From assembly GCA_031553655.1 (NCBI GenBank), contig JAVBLG010000115.1, positions 1 through 12,487 of the forward strand: a stretch of 12,487 nt of DNA, given 5' to 3'. How positions within the stretch are numbered: the stretch's first letter is position 1; the number at the start of each line of letters is the position of its first letter. Origin of the DNA: JAVBLG01 sp031553655 (lineage in GTDB: Bacteria; Desulfobacterota; Desulfovibrionia; Desulfovibrionales; Desulfovibrionaceae). A program made the translations under genes and the position numbers. Below, piece after piece: positions 7,568 to 12,487 of the stretch. The notes beneath the pieces are model-generated. The model had not been told where the DNA came from, did no database searches, and worked only from the letters and a program-made list of their open reading frames with translations.

Positions 7568-7766
7568 TATACAATGTTTCGTAAGGTTCACCGCAAATAA
7601 CGGCTTTGTTGATGGCGATATGCGGATTGCCCCTACAATGCCTTAATATATACGGTAATGGTAGCCTTTATAAGTACAGCCCAAATGACTTAAAAACACC
7701 CCCAAAAAACCATAATGCATCCTCCTTAAACTTGAAGCCCCCGGTTATGCCGGGGGCTTCTCTTAT
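7568..7766 (+). ncRNA. Candidate sigma-54-dependent small RNA, about 190-200 nt
   Basis: This is the interval between the predicted sigma-54 start and the end of a perfect hairpin at 7734-7760. No ORF here has a ribosome binding site. The 5' half can form local stems, for example CCGCA (7591-7595) with TGCGG (7620-7624). The segment 7691-7733 is A/C-rich and probably unpaired. It includes a run of five C's and CCTCCTTA at 7721-7728, identical to the anti-Shine-Dalgarno core of 16S rRNA, which would let the RNA mask ribosome sites on mRNAs. Sigma-54 small RNAs beside or under NtrC-type regulators are known (GlmY with GlrR in enterobacteria, Qrr with LuxO in Vibrio), but I see no sequence similarity to those. 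Expression is inferred. A longer transcript antisense to the gene at 7889-8386 is the alternative. Confidence 0.45.
7734..7766 (+). terminator. Perfect 11-bp hairpin, likely intrinsic terminator of the small RNA
   Basis: GAAGCCCCCGG (7734-7744) pairs perfectly with CCGGGGGCTTC (7750-7760) around a five-base loop. The following TCTTAT is only moderately T-rich, so termination may be partial. On the minus strand the hairpin is followed by AAGTTTAAGG, a worse terminator context. This favours the plus-strand reading. Confidence 0.55.
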
Positions 7767-7890
7767 CCGCCGCACTGCGCCGCATCTTATGCCGGCGGGC
7801 GGAGCCCGACCGGCGCGGCTTGGCGGCTCAAAGGCTCGCTACCGCTCGCGACTGCCGTCGGCTTTAAGGTCCGCCGCACTGCGCCGCATC
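7766..7890. repeat. GC-rich extragenic element bounded by 21-bp direct repeats
   Basis: The same 21 bases, beginning TCCGCCGCACTG and ending GCCGCATC, occur at 7766-7786 and 7870-7890 in the same orientation. The 83 bases between them contain a nested hairpin at 7791-7814 (GCCGG-CGGGC arms with one bulged base) and GCCGTCGGC at 7854-7862. The element is far more GC-rich than the AT-rich sequence to its left. The right-hand repeat includes the minus-strand TGA stop (7889-7891) of the next gene. It resembles a REP-like or small non-autonomous element. No transposase or terminal inverted repeats are visible. Confidence 0.6.
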
Positions 7891-8386
7891 AAACTCCCTC
7901 ATTTGCGTTTTCCGTCGGCGTATCCTTTTTACCCAGTAGTGTGCGCACATACCGTACAGCCATATCCATATCGTCAAAAAAATTTTCTCCTTCGCGCGCG
8001 TCGTTCACCAGCCAGATTCCCCTGCCGTGCAGGGTGCGGCCTTTTACTGATGCCAGATGTGCTGTTCTGGGGGAAAAATTTATGTCTATCTCACCCCCTG
8101 GGTATATTATACACAGGCTTCGATCCCGGTTTTCCTCCAGTCGGGTTCCCGGCATGCAGCCGGGCAGCTCAAGCAATTCCCGCAGGGCCACGCTCATTAT
8201 ATGCATCTGTTCTTCGCGGCTCATGGACAGGGCCTGCTCTCTTATGCCCGCCTCTGTTTTTTTGATACGCGAATCCATATTTTTCAGCGAATCCTCCAGA
8301 CTGCCGAGTCCGCCGCGCAGAATGCGCAACACCACAAAGGCGCTCAAGCCCAGAAGGACCATTATGACTATTGTACTTACACTCAT
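7889..8386 (-). CDS. Small membrane-anchored protein of unknown function
   Basis: I do not recognise a family. The 165-residue product has one N-terminal transmembrane segment (about 5-22), a charged helical stretch likely to be coiled coil (about 26-60), then a soluble domain (about 61-152) with short strand-like segments such as LCIIYPGGEIDINF and GIWLVNDAREG, and a hydrophilic tail. The anchor would probably leave the soluble part in the cytoplasm (RILRGG follows the segment). Ribosome-site support is weak: AAAGGGG is 14 bases before the ATG, separated by a GGGGCCCC palindrome. The codon pattern looks coding on this strand, and the overlapping plus-strand frame looks like noise. The stop codon lies in the flanking 21-bp repeat, so the C-terminus may have been set by insertion of that element. 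Confidence 0.72.
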   Translation of the reverse strand: MSVSTIVIMVLLGLSAFVVLRILRGGLGSLEDSLKNMDSRIKKTEAGIREQALSMSREEQMHIMSVALRELLELPGCMPGTRLEENRDRSLCIIYPGGEIDINFSPRTAHLASVKGRTLHGRGIWLVNDAREGENFFDDMDMAVRYVRTLLGKKDTPTENANEGV

Positions 8387-8640
8387 GGCTTTACCCGGGG
8401 CCCCTTTATTGATTCTGTAAAGCGATTGTTACCAATGATGATTCTATAAGGCAATCATTTCAACTATTATGTAGTGTTCAGCGGTTGAAATCCCACACCG
8501 TCCAACACCGCATTTATTATAATTATTATGGACATTCTGAACAGTACAAGATAACATTAGAAAAATTAATCGAAGTTTTTTAAATTAAATTAACAGGTTT
8601 CTATTGGTTCATTCCGTACTGAAATACAAGGGAGAAATCT
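8387..8640. promoter_or_regulatory. Divergent AT-rich intergenic region before the EF-G-like gene
   Basis: This 254-base region separates a leftward and a rightward gene, so it should hold two promoters. For the rightward gene, TGGACA (8529-8534), a 17-base spacer and TAACAT (8552-8557) is a possible sigma-70 promoter. AATGAT near 8434 and ATCATT near 8455 form a loose inverted repeat. A clear ribosome site AAGGGAG (8628-8634) lies six bases before the ATG at 8641. I see no sigma-54 site, riboswitch or tRNA here. Confidence 0.35.
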
Positions 8641-10707
8641 ATGTCCAAACCTTTGGAAGCGCAGCGCACATATGCATTGGTAGGCACAGGGGGCTGCGGT
8701 AAAACCTCTCTGGCGGAAATGCTGCTTTTTCAAACCGGCATACTCAACCGCCTGGGAGCCATTGAAGACGGTTCCACCTGCCTTGACCATGAACCGGAAG
8801 AGACCCGCCGCCGGGGTTCTATTCAGCCCGGTTTCGCTTCTTATCTCTGGGACAAAAACCGCCATTACCTTATGGACGTGCCCGGCGACGGCAACTTTAC
8901 CGGTGACATAGCCTGCCTGCTCAAAGGGATGGATGCCGCCGTATTTGTTATAGATGCTGTGGACGGGGTACGCCCGCTCACGAAAAAGTTCTGGGGCGCG
9001 GTAAAAAACGAAGGCCTGCCGGCCATTGTTTTCATTAACAAGGTGGACCGCGACCGGGCCGACTTTAAAATGGCCTATGACGGTCTGGCTCCCATTTTGG
9101 GCATCAAGCCCGTTCCCTTGTATCTGCCTATAGTCGAGGGCGAAAAATTTACCGGTCTTGTGGACGTGCTTGCCGACAGCGCCCTGGCCTTTGGTGAAAA
9201 CGGTTCCACCAAGGCCATTCCCGTGCCTGATGCCCTGAAAGACGATGCTTCGCTAATGCGCGACGCGGCTATTGAAAATATAGCCGAGTCTGACGAAATA
9301 CTCATGGAGAAGTATTTGGAAGAGGGCATACTCACTCCGGAAGAAGTGGCCGAAGGCTTGCGCAAGGGCGTGATTTCGCGTGCTCTCGTGCCGGTGGTTC
9401 CCGGCGCCGCTCTGGAAAACAAGGGGGGCACGCAGCTTCTGGCCGCTATTCAGGACCTGTTCCCCTCACCTCTGGATCATCCGGCTTTTATGGATGCCGA
9501 AGGCAAGGAACGCACCTCCACCGATGAAGCCTCGGCGGCCTGCTTTGTTTTCAAAACCCTTTCCGATCCTTTTGCCGGACAGCTTTCGCTTATCCGGGTG
9601 CTTTCGGGGACCATATCCACCGAATCCAGCCTCAAAAACATGCGCACCGGCGAAATGGAACGCCTGGGCAGCCTTTCCTGGCTGAACGGCAAAAACCAGA
9701 CACCGTGCAAGGAACTCCTTGGCCCCGGAGCCATAATCGCGGCTTCCAAGCTCAAGAACACCCGCACCGGCGATGCCCTGTGCGATGAAAAATCGCCGTT
9801 CGTGTTGCCCATGCCCGCTCTGCCGCCGCAGCTCATCACCTATGCGCTTTCGCCCAAAGAAAAGGGTGACGAAGACAAGGTTTTTTCGGCCATTCAGAAA
9901 TTGCAGGAAGAAGACATCACCCTCAAGCTTTCTCGCGACGAGGAGTCGGCCGACATTCTTCTGTCCGGCATGGGCCAACTGCACATTGAACTTGCGGTGG
10001 AAAAGGCCAAGCGCCGTTACAAAACCGAAATTATTCTTAAAACACCCAAAGTTCCCTATCGGGAAACCGTGCGCGGCAAATGCCAGGTTCAGGGCCGCCA
10101 CAAGAAGCAGAGCGGTGGGCGCGGCCAGTTCGGTGACTGCTGGATTGAGATGGAAGGCCTTCCGCGCGGTTCCGGCTATGTTTTTGAAGACGCCATTGTG
10201 GGGGGCGTAATTCCGCGCCAGTACATTCCCGCCATTGACAAGGGCGTGCAGGAAGCGGCCGCGCGCGGCTTCCTTTCCGGCTGCCAGGTGGTGGACTTCA
10301 AGGTTAAGGTTTACGACGGCAGCTATCACACCGTCGACTCTTCGGAAATGGCCTTTAAGGTGGCCGGTTCCCTGGGCTTTAAGAAAGCCATGGAAACCCT
10401 CAAGGTTGTGCTGCTTGAGCCTATCGTGCTGCTCAGTGTGTCCATTCCTGATGAAAACATGGGCGACGTTATCGGCGATCTTTCCTCACGCCGTGGCAAG
10501 GTGCTTGGTTCCGATTCCCAGGGCGGAATCACCGAAATTAAGGCCCATGTGCCCATGAATGAAGTGCTGCGCTATGCCCCGGATTTGCGCTCCATGACCG
10601 GCGGCCAGGGCGTGTTCACTATGGAATTCGCCCATTATGAAGAAGCCCCGCCCCCAGTTGCGGAAAAAATTATTGCGGAGCATGCCAAGAACAAGGCTGA
10701 AGAATAG
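8641..10707 (+). CDS. Divergent elongation factor G-like translational GTPase
   Basis: A 688-residue paralogue of EF-G with all five domains. P-loop GTGGCGKT (15-22) replaces the canonical AHIDAGKTT. Switch I has RGSI (58-61) rather than RGITI. The G3 motif is DVPGDGNF (79-86) instead of DTPGHVDF, so the GTPase-activating His is Asp83. G4 is NKVD (133-136). Domain II covers about 295-390, domain III about 395-470 (LSGMGQLHIE 441-450), domain IV about 475-590 (GGRGQFGD 492-499, YDGSYHTVDSSEMAFK 558-573) and domain V about 592-668 (SSRRGKVLGSD 615-625). It matches the EF-G-like branch often named EF-G2 or FusA2. It may act in a specialised step such as ribosome recycling, stress or slow translocation rather than as the main EF-G. 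It stands alone, with no rpsL, rpsG or tuf beside it, supporting a second copy. A good ribosome site and a downstream terminator make it a single-gene unit. Confidence 0.9.
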   Translation: MSKPLEAQRTYALVGTGGCGKTSLAEMLLFQTGILNRLGAIEDGSTCLDHEPEETRRRGSIQPGFASYLWDKNRHYLMDVPGDGNFTGDIACLLKGMDAAVFVIDAVDGVRPLTKKFWGAVKNEGLPAIVFINKVDRDRADFKMAYDGLAPILGIKPVPLYLPIVEGEKFTGLVDVLADSALAFGENGSTKAIPVPDALKDDASLMRDAAIENIAESDEILMEKYLEEGILTPEEVAEGLRKGVISRALVPVVPGAALENKGGTQLLAAIQDLFPSPLDHPAFMDAEGKERTSTDEASAACFVFKTLSDPFAGQLSLIRVLSGTISTESSLKNMRTGEMERLGSLSWLNGKNQTPCKELLGPGAIIAASKLKNTRTGDALCDEKSPFVLPMPALPPQLITYALSPKEKGDEDKVFSAIQKLQEEDITLKLSRDEESADILLSGMGQLHIELAVEKAKRRYKTEIILKTPKVPYRETVRGKCQVQGRHKKQSGGRGQFGDCWIEMEGLPRGSGYVFEDAIVGGVIPRQYIPAIDKGVQEAAARGFLSGCQVVDFKVKVYDGSYHTVDSSEMAFKVAGSLGFKKAMETLKVVLLEPIVLLSVSIPDENMGDVIGDLSSRRGKVLGSDSQGGITEIKAHVPMNEVLRYAPDLRSMTGGQGVFTMEFAHYEEAPPPVAEKIIAEHAKNKAEE

Positions 10708-10767
10708 GCATTGTCCAGGGAATACATTCCCGCAACGAAGCCTATTTCACGAATTATATACGTTTGA

Positions 10768-10808
10768 AACAAAGGGGGGAGCCTTCACGGTTCCTCCCTT
10801 GTTTTTTA
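10768..10808 (+). terminator. Rho-independent terminator after the EF-G-like gene
   Basis: AACAAAGGGGGGAGCC pairs with GGTTCCTCCCTTGTT around a TTCAC loop, with G-T wobbles and one bulged A, and runs directly into six T's. It lies about 60 bases after the stop at 10707. Confidence 0.85.
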
Positions 10809-10845
10809 TATCCATCAGATACGGTTGTTTTAATATACGGACCGT

Positions 10846-10882
10846 CAGAGTATCTTTTTGATTTAATTCGTAAAATACTCTG
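10846..10882. repeat. 8-bp inverted repeat in convergent intergenic region
   Basis: CAGAGTAT (10846-10853) and ATACTCTG (10875-10882) are exact reverse complements around a 21-base AT-rich loop. It lies between the two terminators. It could be a weak hairpin or a protein site. No function can be assigned. Confidence 0.4.
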
Positions 10883-10922
10883 TAGCTTGGCGATGTTCGG
10901 GTAAATTAAAAAGTTTTGAGGA

Positions 10923-10990
10923 AAGGGGGATGGGGGTTCGGGGGAAGGGGGAAGGGCACTTTTCCAAAAGTTCCCTTCCCCCTTCCCCCC
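10923..10990 (-). terminator. Long G/C-rich hairpin after the MFS gene, with quadruplex potential
   Basis: A 17-base arm GGGGGAAGGGGGAAGGG (10940-10956) pairs exactly with its complement at 10973-10989. After one C-T mismatch a further six pairs (ACTTTT/AAAAGT) close on a CC loop. It begins 12 bases beyond the minus-strand MFS stop, so it probably ends or protects that transcript. The T-rich stretch on that strand is about 30 bases beyond the stem, so this is not a classic intrinsic terminator. The plus strand from 10925 to 10956 also carries four runs of five G's plus one of three, with 2-3 base gaps. Confidence 0.6.
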
Positions 10991-11001
10991 GTAACATCAG
11001 G

Positions 11002-12195
11002 CTACCCTGCCTGCTCCGGTGCAGTGCGGCATATGCCGTTTACACGCACAGCTATGCCGATGGCGAGCAGCAGGAACAGGGCCAGAGCGCTAAGGAAGGG
11101 CGTCCAGCCAAAGGACTGGAATATGAAACCGGGCAGATAGGAACCCAGGGCTCCACCCGCATAATATATTGAAAGATAAAGCCCGTTGGTGGCCGCCTTG
11201 TCGTGATGAGTGAGGCGGTTGATCAACCCAGGGCTTATGCTGTGTTCCATAAACTGGCCCAGGCAAATCAGACACATGGCTACAAATACCATTATTTCGC
11301 TTGGAGCCAGAAAAACCGGAAGCGATACCAGATAGACAGACATGCCCACAACAATGGCTCGGCATTCGCCGCCGAAAAAGGCTATGGTGCGGCGCGAGGC
11401 AAAGGCCACGAAAATTCCTATGCCGTAACCTATGTACATAAGTGAAATACGCAAGTCCGACACGTCGGGGTTTATTTGCGCAAGGCGAAAAGGCAGACAG
11501 TTGGCAATGGCCGCGAAAACGAAAAAGCCCAGAGCATCGATGAGCATTAAACCGGATATGCCGGGGGTTCTGAAAATATTCCAAAACTCTCCTAACTTAA
11601 CTCTGGCGAACTTGGCCTGCCCCTGTCCTTCCAGAAAGGCGGCGGGCAAGGCTCCCAACATTGTTGCCGCGCCAACTGCCAAAATGGCTCCGCGCCATCC
11701 GGCCTGATCGGCTATGAATCCGGCCAAAAGGCGTCCGGAAAGCCCTCCTAGGATGGTGGCGGCTATATAAATGGCCATGGCTCGTTGCAGGGTAGCTCCG
11801 TTGAATTTTCCGGAAATATGAGTCATGAGGCAAGTTAAAATGGCCGGTATACACAAGCCCTGCACAAGCCTGGCCGTGATCACCAGTCCGAAATTCTGGA
11901 AAAAGCTCATGAGCGCGCCGGAAAAGCCCAGTAACAGCAGGGCGACGGTTAGTATTTTCCGCGAAGACATGGAGCTTAAAAAGGCCCCGTACACCAACGG
12001 AGCAATGCCCAAAGGCAACAGAGCCACGGTCATCAGCAGGGAGATGGTGGCTTCACTCAGAGCTCGGTATTCGGAATTGATTGTCGGCAGCAGAGGTTGA
12101 GGGGCATACAGCGAGGCAAAGGTGAAAACGGTAATGTAGATGATGCCTAAAAATCTGGCTGCGGCCCTGATATTCGATTGTTTGGCGCTGTCCAT
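11002..12195 (-). CDS. MFS transporter, YnfM-like
   Basis: An inner-membrane secondary transporter of 397 residues with about 12 hydrophobic segments, the standard size for the major facilitator superfamily. The first helix ends in YAPQPLLPTI (30-39), a pattern of the YnfM-like drug/solute exporters. The loop 2-3 motif is degenerate (YGAFLSSMSSRK, 69-80) and lacks the usual Asp. A GRLLAGFIADQAGWRGAI stretch (154-171) sits at helix 5-6. The substrate cannot be read from sequence. The start at 12195 has GAGGAG about ten bases upstream. Upstream there are a sigma-70 promoter (12275-12302) and a terminator-like hairpin (12214-12249), so expression may be regulated. It is convergent with the EF-G-like gene and separated from ychF by about 160 bases. 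Confidence 0.88.
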   Translation of the reverse strand: MDSAKQSNIRAAARFLGIIYITVFTFASLYAPQPLLPTINSEYRALSEATISLLMTVALLPLGIAPLVYGAFLSSMSSRKILTVALLLLGFSGALMSFFQNFGLVITARLVQGLCIPAILTCLMTHISGKFNGATLQRAMAIYIAATILGGLSGRLLAGFIADQAGWRGAILAVGAATMLGALPAAFLEGQGQAKFARVKLGEFWNIFRTPGISGLMLIDALGFFVFAAIANCLPFRLAQINPDVSDLRISLMYIGYGIGIFVAFASRRTIAFFGGECRAIVVGMSVYLVSLPVFLAPSEIMVFVAMCLICLGQFMEHSISPGLINRLTHHDKAATNGLYLSIYYAGGALGSYLPGFIFQSFGWTPFLSALALFLLLAIGIAVRVNGICRTAPEQAG

Positions 12196-12213
12196 GGATT
12201 TCGTTCTCTCCTC

Positions 12214-12249
12214 AAAAAATCAGCCTGACCGGCTTTCACGCGGTCAGGC
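12214..12249 (-). terminator. Intrinsic terminator, or attenuator in the MFS leader
   Basis: On the minus strand GCCTGACCG (12249-12241) pairs with CGGTCAGGC (12231-12223) around a nine-base loop, followed by TGA and six T's (12219-12214). It is well placed to end ychF transcription. It also lies downstream of the MFS promoter and directly before the MFS ribosome site, so transcripts from that promoter must pass it. Confidence 0.75.
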
Positions 12250-12274
12250 CGTAATTTGCCGGTGTGACGCGGAC

Positions 12275-12302
12275 ATTATATCATACGGACACTTCGTGTC
12301 CA
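12275..12302 (-). promoter_or_regulatory. Sigma-70 promoter for the MFS transporter
   Basis: On the minus strand TGGACA (12302-12297, five of six) is followed by a 16-base spacer and a perfect TATAAT (12280-12275). Transcription should start near 12268, giving a leader of about 70 bases before the MFS ATG. Confidence 0.65.
12287..12301. promoter_or_regulatory. Palindromic operator candidate over the MFS promoter
   Basis: GGACAC (12287-12292) and GTGTCC (12296-12301) are exact reverse complements separated by TTC. The palindrome covers most of the -35 box and part of the spacer, a normal position for a repressor site. No regulator gene is adjacent. Confidence 0.4.
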
Positions 12303-12303
12303 G

Positions 12304-12357
12304 ACGGCCCTAACAACGCACGGGCCGTTAGAGCATTTCGCAAGCGAAATGCTCTAA
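12304..12357. repeat. Two palindromes at the ychF 3' end
   Basis: ACGGCCC (12304-12310) pairs with GGGCCGT (12322-12328). TTAGAGCATTTCGC (12328-12341) pairs perfectly over 14 bases with GCGAAATGCTCTAA (12344-12357), leaving a two-base gap. The larger palindrome contains the minus-strand ychF stop codon (12354-12356). There is no T-run after it, so it is not an obvious terminator. It may be a dispersed repeat or an mRNA 3'-end stabiliser. Confidence 0.6.
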
Positions 12358-12487
12358 ACATTAAACAAAAAGTGAACAACGTCAGCATCTTTGACGATAT
12401 ATTCCTTGCCTTCAGTGCGCATGGCTCCGGCGGATCTGAGAGCTACTTCGCTGCGATATTTCATATAATCCGCATAACCGGCAATTT
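12354..12487 (-). CDS. ychF: Redox-regulated ATPase YchF, C-terminal fragment
   Basis: Only the last 43 codons are in the window, and the gene continues past the right edge. The frame ends MRTEGKEYIVKDADVVHFLF followed by Asn-Val and a TAG stop. This matches the conserved C-terminus of the TGS domain of YchF (OLA1 family), where (M/L)EGKDYIVKDGDV and FNV are diagnostic. YchF is a universally conserved, ribosome-associated P-loop ATPase linked to stress responses. The nucleotide-binding domain is not visible here. The stop codon lies in a 14-bp palindrome. Confidence 0.85.
   Translation of the reverse strand, partial: IAGYADYMKYRSEVALRSAGAMRTEGKEYIVKDADVVHFLFNV

Noticed and set aside
7766..7890. 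Two-repeat structure as a minimal CRISPR array
   Set aside because: Only two copies 104 bases apart, an 83-base structured interval and no cas gene. It does not fit CRISPR repeat-spacer periodicity.
7606..8265. Open plus-strand frame of 219 codons after the sigma-54 promoter
   Set aside because: It has no ribosome site, runs through the hairpin and the repeat element, is Arg/Pro/Ser-rich, and is antisense to a better gene at 7889-8386.
9466..10329. Long minus-strand open frame inside the EF-G-like gene
   Set aside because: It is a shadow of a clearly conserved plus-strand gene and has no family motifs or ribosome site.

Overview
This looks like a stretch of a medium-to-high-GC anaerobe, most likely in or near the Desulfovibrionaceae. 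That is inference from gene content: a formate dehydrogenase / molybdenum cofactor maturation cluster (moeA, fdhE, fdhD, mobA), a sigma-54-type two-component system and a second EF-G-like GTPase. The window opens with 94 consecutive C residues that stop just before the moeA ribosome binding site. This is almost certainly a sequencing or assembly artefact at a contig end, so what lies upstream of moeA is unknown.

Layout. (1) 110-3797, + strand: moeA, fdhE, fdhD and mobA, which finish the Mo/W-bis-MGD cofactor and install and sulfurate it in formate dehydrogenase. fdhD and mobA overlap by ATGA. The FdhD lacks the canonical CGxCG loop. (2) 3877-7388, - strand: a membrane sensor kinase, then a sigma-54 activator response regulator (ATGA overlap), then a DUF4125-like gene. 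(3) 7389-7888: a 500-base region without a credible protein gene. It holds a consensus-matching -24/-12 sigma-54 promoter pointing away from the two-component operon, then about 165 bases with an A/C-rich stretch and an anti-Shine-Dalgarno CCTCCTT, then a perfect 11-bp hairpin. I read this as a candidate sigma-54-dependent small RNA controlled by the adjacent regulator, and it is the best candidate here for an undescribed system. (4) 7766-7890: a GC-rich element bounded by 21-bp direct repeats, running into the stop codon of a small membrane-anchored unknown protein (7889-8386, -). (5) 8641-10707, +: a divergent EF-G-like GTPase whose catalytic-His position is Asp. (6) 10708-11001: convergent terminators, including a very G-rich hairpin that could also form a quadruplex. 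(7) 11002-12195, -: an MFS transporter with a good sigma-70 promoter, a palindrome over the -35 region, and a terminator-like hairpin in the leader just before its ribosome binding site. (8) 12354-12487, -: the C-terminal end of YchF, whose stop codon lies inside a perfect 14-bp palindrome.

The cofactor genes work as one pathway: MoeA inserts the metal, MobA adds GMP, and FdhD and FdhE sulfurate the cofactor and mature the enzyme. The kinase and regulator form a phosphorelay whose most obvious local output is the divergent sigma-54 promoter. The EF-G paralogue, MFS transporter and YchF look like independent units.
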